DNA from: Sulfurimonas sp.
Lineage (GTDB): Bacteria > Campylobacterota > Campylobacteria > Campylobacterales > Sulfurimonadaceae
Reading direction: 5' to 3'
DNA length: 49,508 nucleotides
NCBI GenBank assembly: GCA_028684815.1
Contig: JAQUFE010000015.1
Location: forward strand, 1-49,508
The translations under genes and the position numbers were made by a program. Positions within the stretch are counted from its first letter, which is position 1. Every line of letters begins with the position of its first letter. This document shows positions 33,658 to 41,700 of this stretch, in pieces. The notes beneath the pieces are model-generated. The model saw only the letters and a list, made by a program, of their open reading frames with translations, did not search any database and was not told the DNA's origin.

Positions 33658-34392
33658 ATGAAGATTAAAATAGCCAGATATATGGGCAAAGAAGTAACTC
33701 AAAAGGAAGATATCGAGTATGAAGTAAGCCTTAGTGATGCTACGCTCTTAGAGGTTTTAAATGAGATAAAGACAAAGCAAGATGCAACGCTTTCATACTC
33801 AAGTGGCTGTAGAAGCAGCATCTGTGGTAGTTGTTCTATGAGAGTAAATGGCAGAGAGGTTTTAGCCTGTGCTTATAAAGTAAAAGATGGCGACTTTGTA
33901 GAGCCTATGAAAAACTCACCTCTTATTCGTGACTTGGTTGTAGATATGGACAGAGCTTATGAGTTTAATGCAAAAGCAAAAGCGTGGCAAAGCTCTATAA
34001 AAAAAGGTGTAAGACTAAGCCAAGAAAATCAGATGCTAAATGAACTTCAAAGCGACTGCATCTTGTGTGGTTCTTGCTATAGTGTTTGCCCAGTTTATGC
34101 GGTAAATGATGAATTTTTAGGACCCTTTGCACTAACTCGCGTTTGGAAATATATTAGTGATAAAAGAGAGAGTGAGCCACAAAGTAAGATAGACGCTATC
34201 CAAACTAACGGTGTTTGGGATTGTACTCTTTGTAATGAGTGCACACTTGTTTGTCCGCAAGGAATATCTAGTAAAACAGATATAGAAAAACTCCGCATAA
34301 GAAGTGTTGCATCAGGATATAGTGATCCTAGTTTTGCAACTTCATTTGGTTCATTTGGAGGAGCTTCGTTTGATGGAAGTCCTAGTTTTTAA
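33658..34392 (+). CDS. sdhB: Succinate dehydrogenase/fumarate reductase iron-sulfur subunit
   Basis: A 244-residue electron-transfer subunit. Cys51, Cys56, Cys59 and Cys71 bind the [2Fe-2S] cluster. The C-terminal half has two full CxxCxxCxxxCP motifs, Cys134/137/140/144 and Cys189/192/195/199. Cys192 replaces the Val of the E. coli FrdB [3Fe-4S] site, so a [4Fe-4S] cluster is expected instead, as in the archaeal/Campylobacter-type enzymes. The last 20 residues are an odd Ser/Gly/Phe-rich tail. The membrane partner (SdhC/D or CCG-domain SdhE/MfrE) is missing: a minus-strand gene ends inside the last four bases. The quinone-reactive partner must be encoded elsewhere. Confidence 0.93.
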   Translation: MKIKIARYMGKEVTQKEDIEYEVSLSDATLLEVLNEIKTKQDATLSYSSGCRSSICGSCSMRVNGREVLACAYKVKDGDFVEPMKNSPLIRDLVVDMDRAYEFNAKAKAWQSSIKKGVRLSQENQMLNELQSDCILCGSCYSVCPVYAVNDEFLGPFALTRVWKYISDKRESEPQSKIDAIQTNGVWDCTLCNECTLVCPQGISSKTDIEKLRIRSVASGYSDPSFATSFGSFGGASFDGSPSF

Positions 34393-35861
34393 GCGTATCT
34401 GATGCAGTCTCTTCCTGCATCTTTTGCCTCATAGAGAAGCTCATCTGCTCGTTTAAAGACTTCATCCATCTTGTGGGGTTCATCTATCATGGTTACGCCA
34501 AAGCTACAAGTTAATTTTATGTTTTTACAAAAAAGGTTAGAGCAGGTCTTCTCTTTTATTTTTTGTGTTATTTTGACTGCATTTTCAAGGTTTCGCGTTC
34601 TTAAAACTATAGCAAACTCTTCACCACCCCATCTAGCAAAAAGGTCATCAGCTCTCAAATCTTTTTTTATAATGCTTGTTAGCTCTTTTAGTATTGCATC
34701 TCCGGTATCGTGACCATAAGTGTCATTTATCTTTTTAAAGTGACCTATATCAAAAAAGATGAGAGCGTATTCATTTGGGATAGTTACTCTTTTTTGTAAG
34801 AAATTATTTAACGAAGCTCTGTTATTTATGCCTGTTAGTGTATCTGTCTCAACTTCTACTTCTAGTTTACTAATGTTACTGTGATCTTTTTTGAGACTGT
34901 TTGAGTATTTTGTAAAGATGATATATATCAGGATGAAACATACTAAAAGTATAAGAAAGTTTAAGATATTTACTAAGATGATAGAGTCTCTGTTTTCTAT
35001 AACCTTTTGCGTAATGTCTTTTGCAATTAATATTTTGGCTAACATCTCGCCTTTGTAATCATCAAGACATAAGTCATTAAAGAGAATATAAGTCCTATCT
35101 TCAATCTCTACTATCTGCGACTGTTTATCAAGGTCAACACTCTCTTTTAGCTTGTTAAAAAAATAGTTTTTAGAAATAATAGAAAATTCTCCTAACTCCT
35201 CATAATCTGTTTGAGTTTGAAGATGCTCTAAACTAGAAGTTTTCACTAAAACCTGCGCCTCGGCACCGAGTAATGAACTCATACAAGATGCAAAGTATAG
35301 AGGCCTTATACCAAACTCTATAACGCCTAAATGTTCATCATCTCTAGTTATAAAGGGAAGAGAGATGCGATAGTTTATACCATTTTTACCAGTTTCAAAC
35401 CCAAAATGAACTTTTTTATCTATGTTTGTTTGCTTAATTATGGGACGAATATCTGTTAAATCATCATCATAACTCGCAGGTTTATGCATCCTAAGTATAG
35501 ATATATTTAGCGTGTCATGTAGATGCATAATATGAAGATTTGAGTTAAACTCTTGCAATTTTAAGTAGTTTTTTTCAAGTTTGTTATATAGCAGTTTCCT
35601 ATCTCTGTGCTTTATGGGCTCATAAATATCTTGCATATTTGTAAATGCAAACCCCACAGAGGTATATTTCTCTTCTAGGTTTGAGATAAGGTTTTTGTAC
35701 TGCAAGAGAGTATTTTTATGAAGTTCTTGCATCTGTACATCAATCATCGAGCGATGGTGTTTCACATCATAGTAACCCCTAGAGATGAGTGCTAAAAAAA
35801 AGATAAACCCAATTAGCAATAGATATCTATTTTTTAACTTATTTGAGTAATTTGAATACAT
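34389..35861 (-). CDS. dCache_3-type diguanylate cyclase
   Basis: A 490-residue membrane-bound cyclase. A helix at about 12-29 and a second at about 297-317 bracket a periplasmic double-Cache domain. The NLHIMHLHDTLNISILRMHKP segment is typical of the dCache_3 type that detects small ligands. The GGDEF domain has DTLTGINNRASL, FFDIGHFKKINDTYGHDTGD and the intact GGEEF signature (RWGGEEFAIVL), so cyclic di-GMP synthesis is likely. No ribosome binding site is obvious before the ATG. It converges on sdhB with a four-base overlap and is divergent from yajQ, a cyclic-di-GMP-binding family gene. Confidence 0.9.
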   Translation of the reverse strand: MYSNYSNKLKNRYLLLIGFIFFLALISRGYYDVKHHRSMIDVQMQELHKNTLLQYKNLISNLEEKYTSVGFAFTNMQDIYEPIKHRDRKLLYNKLEKNYLKLQEFNSNLHIMHLHDTLNISILRMHKPASYDDDLTDIRPIIKQTNIDKKVHFGFETGKNGINYRISLPFITRDDEHLGVIEFGIRPLYFASCMSSLLGAEAQVLVKTSSLEHLQTQTDYEELGEFSIISKNYFFNKLKESVDLDKQSQIVEIEDRTYILFNDLCLDDYKGEMLAKILIAKDITQKVIENRDSIILVNILNFLILLVCFILIYIIFTKYSNSLKKDHSNISKLEVEVETDTLTGINNRASLNNFLQKRVTIPNEYALIFFDIGHFKKINDTYGHDTGDAILKELTSIIKKDLRADDLFARWGGEEFAIVLRTRNLENAVKITQKIKEKTCSNLFCKNIKLTCSFGVTMIDEPHKMDEVFKRADELLYEAKDAGRDCIRYA

Positions 35862-35914
35862 GTTTAAAATATATCATACGAATATAGTATTTACTTATAA
35901 AACTATAAAACTTT

Positions 35915-35941
35915 TATAACATAGTCTCGTTATGTTATAAT
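35915..35941. promoter_or_regulatory. Dyad overlapping the yajQ promoter
   Basis: A perfect 9-bp inverted repeat TATAACATA/TATGTTATA with seven bases between, whose right arm overlaps the -10 box TATAAT (35936-35941) for yajQ. It is in the divergent space with the cyclase. It could be an operator, or two back-to-back promoter-like boxes; both readings fit. Confidence 0.45.
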
Positions 35942-35971
35942 AAGTGTTATTATTTTTTAAAAAGGCTTATG

Positions 35972-36469
35972 ATGGCAAAAGAATACTCATTTGATATAAG
36001 TGCAAAGATAGATATGCAAAACTTCAAAAACGCTATAAATATGGCGGATAAAGAGGTTGCTAACCGTTATGATTTCAAAGGCACGTCTTATGAAATTAAC
36101 TACAGAGAAAAAGATAAACTACTTGTTCTTATAGCATCAAGTGATAACAAACTTGACGCTCTAAAAGATATAGTTATAGCGAAACTCTTAAGGCAAGACC
36201 TCTCATCAAAGGTTTTAGAAGAGCTAAAGACTGAAGACTCTTCAGGCAATAACCGCAAAATGACTTTTAAAATAGTTGACTATATAGAGTCAAAAGAGGC
36301 AAAAAAGATAACCGCTGAGATAAAAAAGCTAAAACTCAAGGTAAATGCTCAGATAGAAGGAGATGCCATCAGAGTTAAAGGTAAAAGCCTTGATGAGTTG
36401 CAAAAAGTTATAAGTGAGATTCGATCACAAGAGTGGGAAGCTCCTTTAGTGTTTGAAAATATGAGATAA
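35972..36469 (+). CDS. yajQ: YajQ-family cyclic-di-GMP-binding protein
   Basis: A 165-residue protein of the YajQ/DUF520 family, members of which bind cyclic di-GMP and nucleotides and act as regulators. The fold's first motif EYSFDISAKIDMQNFKNAI and the block NRYDFKG are clear, and the second RRM-like half ends in the QEWEAPLVFEN tail. The second of two adjacent ATGs is chosen because AAGG stands at a better distance from it. The following HTH gene starts ten bases after its stop, so the two are co-transcribed. Its divergent neighbour is a diguanylate cyclase, which fits a local cyclic-di-GMP circuit, but this link is inference. Confidence 0.95.
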   Translation: MAKEYSFDISAKIDMQNFKNAINMADKEVANRYDFKGTSYEINYREKDKLLVLIASSDNKLDALKDIVIAKLLRQDLSSKVLEELKTEDSSGNNRKMTFKIVDYIESKEAKKITAEIKKLKLKVNAQIEGDAIRVKGKSLDELQKVISEIRSQEWEAPLVFENMR

Positions 36470-36479
36470 GGAAGAAGTT

Positions 36480-37139
36480 ATGTCAAAGATGAGTGTAGCA
36501 GATGCCGCCACAAAACTAGGGATTTCAAAAGAGGCGATACATAACCGTATAAGAAGAGGTTCACTAGAGAGCGTGGTAGAAGATGGCGTAAAGTATGTCT
36601 TGCTAGACTCAGATGCGGCTAACAAACAAACGGCAAAACAAACACCCAGACATACTAACAAAAGAATAACACAACAAAATGATGATAAGTACTATAAGTT
36701 ACTAGAAGACCAAAACGAGAGACTTAGACAAAAAGTCGATAGACTTGAGGGTGAGACAAAATCCCTAAGAGAGCAAAAAGAGCAGATGCTAATAGATGAG
36801 AGAGTCAGGATAGAGAAGATTTACAAAGATAAAGATGAGCAGTTAAAAAATATACTCAATGCAATTTCATCTAAATTTTTACAAAACACTTTAAAAGAAG
36901 AGCTAATTATAGAGAGTGAAGAGCTTGTAGAAGCAGAGCTAGAAGTTGATGAAGAAAGTTCAAGCCTTATCTCTTTAAAAAGCTACCTCAAAGAGAGTAG
37001 CTTTAGTGAAAAAAAGCTTAAAAAACTCAAACAAAAGTTTAAAAGAGCAGCTAAAGAAGATGATGAAAGATTCCAAACCATTGGCAAAAAGCACTATCTT
37101 GACACTTCAAAATATGACTATAGCGATCTTTTAAGCTAG
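36480..37139 (+). CDS. HTH-coiled-coil protein, probable DNA-binding
   Basis: A 219-residue cytosolic protein. The first 50 residues form a MerR/excisionase-like helix-turn-helix (SVADAATKLGISKEAIHNRIRRGSL, then a wing VVEDGVKYVLL). Residues about 70-125 are a predicted coiled coil rich in Lys, Glu and Arg. The C-terminal part is acidic and then basic (SEKKLKKLKQKFKRAAKEDD), ending in a conserved-looking YSDLLS tail. There is no effector domain. It begins ten bases after yajQ with a GGAAGAAG ribosome binding site. A role as a regulator or nucleoid-type protein is inferred. Confidence 0.75.
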   Translation: MSKMSVADAATKLGISKEAIHNRIRRGSLESVVEDGVKYVLLDSDAANKQTAKQTPRHTNKRITQQNDDKYYKLLEDQNERLRQKVDRLEGETKSLREQKEQMLIDERVRIEKIYKDKDEQLKNILNAISSKFLQNTLKEELIIESEELVEAELEVDEESSSLISLKSYLKESSFSEKKLKKLKQKFKRAAKEDDERFQTIGKKHYLDTSKYDYSDLLS

Positions 37140-37189
37140 TAGCTCTCTACTCTTATTTGTAGGATTGCTACACATAAAACATCTTAAAA

Positions 37190-39013
37190 CTAGAGCGATA
37201 TGTAAAAGCAGGTTCCAACTCCTAGCTCGCTCTCAACTGAGATTTCTCCTCTATGAAGCTCTGTTACGATTTTATGTGTGATAGCGAGTCCTAGTCCTGT
37301 TCCTTTTATCACATTAGTTTGGGCATTTTTACCCTGTTTAAATGGCGTAAAAAGTGCATCTACATCTTCTTTGTCCATTCCTTCTCCATAGTCACAAATA
37401 CCAAAAATATGTTTACTTCCTTGCATCTTGTGCGTTATATCTATAGCGCTATCTTCTTTAGAGAATTTTACAGCATTTGAGATGATGTTGATGAGTGCTT
37501 GTTTTAATAGTTGTTTATCAGCAAAGATAGTTGCATCTTCATCTATTTCAAACATATTTAGAGTGATGGACTTCTCTAGCATCTGTGCTTCACACATCAC
37601 AATGGCCTCTAAAAATGTTTCTTTTATCTTTATATCACTTGGATGAGCTAGCATCTTATTTTCATCCATCTTAGAGAAGTCAAGTATGGAGTTTACTAGA
37701 GTTAAAAGATTCTCACCTGAGATATGTATCTTTTTTACATACTCTTTGTTTTTATCATCTAGGGTGTCTCGTCTTAGTAAAATTTGAGAAAAACCTATAA
37801 TTGCATTTAGTGGAGTTCTAAGTTCATGTGACATATTTGCTAAAAATCGTCCCTTAGATTTCTCAGCTCTGTTAGCTTCATCTATCGCAATATGTAGATT
37901 TGTTGTGTCATAACGGATGGATAAAAACTCCTCTATCTCATCTTTGTCATTTAAGATAGGCACAATTGTTGCAAAAACATAGTAGATTCTTCCATCTTTT
38001 GCTCTGTTTTTGATATCTCCTTGCCAAACTTGTTTACTTAGTATTGTCTTCCACAAATCTTTAAAAACCTCTTTTGGAGTATCTTCGTGCTTAACAATAG
38101 AGTGAGACTTCCCAAGTAGTTCATCCTCGTCATAACCAGATATCTCAATAAAAGCATCATTTACATAAGTTATCTTTCCTTTTTTGTCCGCCTTACTTAC
38201 GATAGCACCCAAATCAACAGCTCTTTTATACTCTGAGAGCAGCTTATTTTTATAGCTATATTTCTCTTGCAGATTTGTATGTGTGTTTTGGAGTTTTTTG
38301 TTTTTAAAGAAGCTAACTAAAAAGTAGTAAATAGTTAAAATTATGAAGTTTAGCAAGATAAATAAAATAATATTTGTAGTTAGTGTTTGCCCAGATTTTT
38401 GGGAGCTAGAGAGCGGTAGGGTAACTTCTATAACACCTCTAGCATCTCCAATCTTCCAATCGTTTTTTGGGGTATCAGCGCGAGTGTTATGACACTCAAC
38501 ACAAGCCTTCTCAGACATAAAGTCAGCAAAAGCAGCCCTAAACATAAGCCTGCCATCAACAAAATCTTCTCTAGCGTATGGCTCATTAGGATGTTCTAAT
38601 ATAGACCTTAAAGACTCTTTTTGAAACTCATCCAATTCTCTTTTAGCTCTGTTTGCAAAAGGATATGCGCTATAGAGTTCTACACGCATATCTACCTTTG
38701 AAGTGAAAAGCTTAGCTAAGTCATGCATAACAGTAGCAGGAAGAGGTATAGTGTCATTTTTATCTTTATGATCAAAATCTATCTTCAAATCACTATGATC
38801 TTTGATTTTGGTGAGTATATCATCAGTGTAGTAGGCTCTAAAAATCCGTATATACTCAGCAAATCTTTGAGCCTCAAAAAATGCATTTTCTTTCTCTTGC
38901 TCTTTTGAGAGATGAGGGACTAGATATAAGATTCCTAAAAGCATAACAGCGGCTGTTATGATGATGGGAATTACTAAGATGTCTTTAAATATCTTTTTAA
39001 AAAAACTATTCAC
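37190..39013 (-). CDS. Tll0287-like (CxxCH haem) PAS sensor histidine kinase
   Basis: A 607-residue membrane kinase. Two helices (about 12-33 and 213-236) bracket a periplasmic DUF3365/Tll0287-like domain with the haem c motif Cys171-Val-Glu-Cys174-His175. A PAS domain with AIVSKADKKGKITYVND follows, then HisKA with the His in LANMSHELRTPLNAI and a complete HATPase with GTGLGLAIT. It most likely senses redox or a gas ligand through a c-type haem. The start is GTG with GAGG six bases upstream, overlapping the stop of the preceding kinase gene by eight bases. It is the last gene of the four-gene operon and has no receiver of its own. Confidence 0.9.
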   Translation of the reverse strand: MNSFFKKIFKDILVIPIIITAAVMLLGILYLVPHLSKEQEKENAFFEAQRFAEYIRIFRAYYTDDILTKIKDHSDLKIDFDHKDKNDTIPLPATVMHDLAKLFTSKVDMRVELYSAYPFANRAKRELDEFQKESLRSILEHPNEPYAREDFVDGRLMFRAAFADFMSEKACVECHNTRADTPKNDWKIGDARGVIEVTLPLSSSQKSGQTLTTNIILFILLNFIILTIYYFLVSFFKNKKLQNTHTNLQEKYSYKNKLLSEYKRAVDLGAIVSKADKKGKITYVNDAFIEISGYDEDELLGKSHSIVKHEDTPKEVFKDLWKTILSKQVWQGDIKNRAKDGRIYYVFATIVPILNDKDEIEEFLSIRYDTTNLHIAIDEANRAEKSKGRFLANMSHELRTPLNAIIGFSQILLRRDTLDDKNKEYVKKIHISGENLLTLVNSILDFSKMDENKMLAHPSDIKIKETFLEAIVMCEAQMLEKSITLNMFEIDEDATIFADKQLLKQALINIISNAVKFSKEDSAIDITHKMQGSKHIFGICDYGEGMDKEDVDALFTPFKQGKNAQTNVIKGTGLGLAITHKIVTELHRGEISVESELGVGTCFYISL

Positions 39014-41333
39014 TAAAAGCCTCGCCCTTTATAGATGCACAGATGTGACTAATGTTGCTTTTATTTAAGATGCCCTCTAAGTTCGTAGAGCCTGAGAGAG
39101 ATGAAGAGATAGTTATTTCATCTTCGGCTGAGATAACAATAGTAGGAATCTCAATGGACTCCTCGTCCATAAACTCTAAAACTTCTGAGCTGATGCCATC
39201 TGTAAGAAAAAAATCTAAAATCAAAAAGTCATACTTGTTGTTTAAAAGTAGGCTTTTGGCTTTGTTTACACTATCTGTAAAGGTGAGGTTTACGCTACTT
39301 CTAAGATGCTCAGCGAGAATCTTTTGGTAGCTCACTGAGTCTTCGACTATAAGTGCAACCCTTGCATCTTTAGGAGCTTCGTTTATGCTATATGTGTGTG
39401 ATTCCATCATTGGCGTTGGCATGTTCACAAAGAAACTACTTCCCTCGCCTAGCTTACTCTCAACCCATATATTACCCTTATGCAACTCTTCGATTATTTT
39501 TTTGGATATCATAAGACCAAGACCTGTTCCTTGTTGGAGCTTTTGGTAATCGCCATCTATCTGAGAAAAAGCTTGAAATAGTTTAGCTATAGATTCCGTG
39601 GACAAACCTATGCCGTTATCTTTTACTTCAAACTCATACATCTGTTTACTCGCATCGTAGGTAATATTGAGACTAACATCTCCGCCATTGTTAGTAAACT
39701 TTATAGCATTTGTTAGTAGGTTTATAAGGACTTGTTTGAAAAGCTTTGCATCTATGTAGAGGTTTAGCGAGATGATTTTTGGCATCTTAAGGTTGATGCT
39801 TTTTTCTTGCGCTAGAGGCTGTACTAGAGTTGAGACTTCACTTATAACACTAGAGATATTGCTAAGTTTAGGATTAAACTGCATCTTTCCAGCTTCTAGT
39901 TTTGCAAAGTCTAAAATAGTGTTTACAAGGTCTAGTAAGTTTTTACCAGCTATATGAATCTTGCCCACATAGTCCTTTATATTTTCAGGTGTATCTTTTT
40001 TCATCATAATGATTTGTGAAAAACCTGTTATTGCATTTAACGGAGTTCTCAGTTCATGCGACATATTTGCTAAAAATATATCTTTTGATTTGTTAGCATT
40101 TTCGGCTTTATCGGCAAAAGTAATAAGTGAAGACTCTCTCTCTTTTGCACAGAAGTGAAGATCTAAAACTTCTATGAGAATGCTTAGCATCTCATAAACA
40201 TAGTCATTTGTGCAGTCTGATTTTAGTCTTACTCCCAAATAGATATTTTTAGCAGAGTGCCTTAGCATCTTTACAATGTTATAGCTATCATCTGCTTGTG
40301 TGTGATGGTCTAGGTAAATATCATCTATTGCCCATTGGAACTCAAGGAAGGTTTTTTGTAAAACACTTTTAAACATCTTGTCAAAATTATCAAAATACTC
40401 TTTTTTATGAAAAAGTTCAGTAATGTTTTTCATAGATTTGATACCTGCATTTAAAGCTATATGCCCATCTTTTATGGAATCATGCAGTGATTTGTCTAGT
40501 ACTGTTTTTAACTCTTTTGTGATGTTTGAGATATTGTTTTTATGGCTTTGCATCTGAGTTTTATTATCTTCTTGTGCTGCTTTTTTAAAATCTACAAACT
40601 CTTGATGCCAACTCTCATGCAGAGATGCAGCGTATGGTAGCTCGTTGCCTAAGATATACTCATACTTTTCATCACTTTTTAAAACATCCAAAATCTTCCC
40701 AAAGGCACATTTTTTTGGGTCTTCTTGAATCTTTAGAGTATTTTTTATAGCATCTTGTGCATCTTGTGCGGCATCTATCTTCTTCATATTTTGTTTGTGA
40801 TACTCAAAGCCTACATAGAGCTCATTTTGTGCATTAAAGCCTTTTAGATTCTGAATGGAGTCGGTGTAGATTTTGTTTTTTTGTATATAGTAGCCATCAT
40901 TCATTATATGCTCTACAAATCTAAGTATTTTTTTGATAAGACATTTATGATGATCTACAAACTCATTTACCTTTGCTAGCTTTTTTAAAACCTCATTTAT
41001 GGCTAAAAATCCATGGGTGACTTTTGCGGGGTCTAGTTTTATGGAGAAGTGGATGGAGCCAATGAAGTGGATTCTATCTATATAGGACTCATCTATAGGG
41101 GCAGTTAGTACAAAAGCAACAAACTCCTTCATATTTTTTACAAGTCTGTTAACATCTGCGTGAGCTAAGTAGATGGAGAGTTTGGGATTGTTTAGTAGAT
41201 AATTTTTAACAAAATCATCAACAACGATAGAAGAGATAGAGTGAGCAAACTCATGAAAAATAGCTCTTGATTCAAGGTCTTCTTTAGAGATTAGGAAGTT
41301 AGCCAACAACTCATCTATTTGTGCTTGTGTCAT
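39006..41333 (-). CDS. Globin-coupled CZB hybrid histidine kinase-receiver
   Basis: A soluble 775-residue hybrid kinase. The N-terminal 150 residues resemble protoglobin, with proximal His95 in RIHFIGSIHFSIKLDP. A CZB zinc-binding domain follows, with His179, Cys209, His239 and His243; the His-Cys gap of 30 and the final HxxxH match the E. coli DgcZ spacing. A helical segment leads to HisKA (His426 in LANMSHELRTPLNAI), HATPase (GTGLGLMIS) and a C-terminal receiver with LILDFFL. Haem-based gas sensing combined with zinc/oxidant sensing is inferred. The ATG has AAGG eight bases upstream. Longer starts would overlap the upstream receiver gene. The kinase core is closely related to that of the following gene. 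Confidence 0.88.
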   Translation of the reverse strand: MTQAQIDELLANFLISKEDLESRAIFHEFAHSISSIVVDDFVKNYLLNNPKLSIYLAHADVNRLVKNMKEFVAFVLTAPIDESYIDRIHFIGSIHFSIKLDPAKVTHGFLAINEVLKKLAKVNEFVDHHKCLIKKILRFVEHIMNDGYYIQKNKIYTDSIQNLKGFNAQNELYVGFEYHKQNMKKIDAAQDAQDAIKNTLKIQEDPKKCAFGKILDVLKSDEKYEYILGNELPYAASLHESWHQEFVDFKKAAQEDNKTQMQSHKNNISNITKELKTVLDKSLHDSIKDGHIALNAGIKSMKNITELFHKKEYFDNFDKMFKSVLQKTFLEFQWAIDDIYLDHHTQADDSYNIVKMLRHSAKNIYLGVRLKSDCTNDYVYEMLSILIEVLDLHFCAKERESSLITFADKAENANKSKDIFLANMSHELRTPLNAITGFSQIIMMKKDTPENIKDYVGKIHIAGKNLLDLVNTILDFAKLEAGKMQFNPKLSNISSVISEVSTLVQPLAQEKSINLKMPKIISLNLYIDAKLFKQVLINLLTNAIKFTNNGGDVSLNITYDASKQMYEFEVKDNGIGLSTESIAKLFQAFSQIDGDYQKLQQGTGLGLMISKKIIEELHKGNIWVESKLGEGSSFFVNMPTPMMESHTYSINEAPKDARVALIVEDSVSYQKILAEHLRSSVNLTFTDSVNKAKSLLLNNKYDFLILDFFLTDGISSEVLEFMDEESIEIPTIVISAEDEITISSSLSGSTNLEGILNKSNISHICASIKGEAFSE

Positions 41334-41343
41334 TTTGTATGCC

Positions 41344-41700
41344 TTAAATGTATTTTTGCAGAGTACTCTCAAGTTCATTCATATCTATGGGCTTAGATAT
41401 GTAGTCATCAAATCCGTGCATTAGCATCTTCTCTCTATCTCCAGAGACTGCAAGTGCAGTGACAGCTATAATGGGTTTTGTGTAGTTGTACCTTTTTCTT
41501 AAGATATCGTGAAGCTCAAAACCATTTATCTCAGGCATATCAATATCACTTAAAATTAAACCATAACTTGAAATATCAAGCTCAAAGAGATCTTTTGCAC
41601 TCTCATAAGTCTCGATGCTTACACCTTCAAAAAGTATCTCGACCATATCATTTAAAACCATTCTGTTTAGTTCATTGTCATCTACGAAGAGTATCTTCAT
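41344..41700 (-). CDS. Stand-alone response regulator receiver
   Basis: A 118-residue CheY-type protein with only a receiver domain. The acid pair is DD at residues 7-8, the phospho-accepting residue is Asp52 (LSDIDMP), followed by Thr81 (AVTA) and Lys103 (SKP). No output domain is present, so it may be a phosphate sink or carrier between the two hybrid/sensor kinases and the HD-GYP regulator. It overlaps the HD-GYP gene by four bases (ATGA), and the globin kinase starts ten bases after its stop, which shows a tight operon. Confidence 0.93.
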   Translation of the reverse strand: MKILFVDDNELNRMVLNDMVEILFEGVSIETYESAKDLFELDISSYGLILSDIDMPEINGFELHDILRKRYNYTKPIIAVTALAVSGDREKMLMHGFDDYISKPIDMNELESTLQKYI

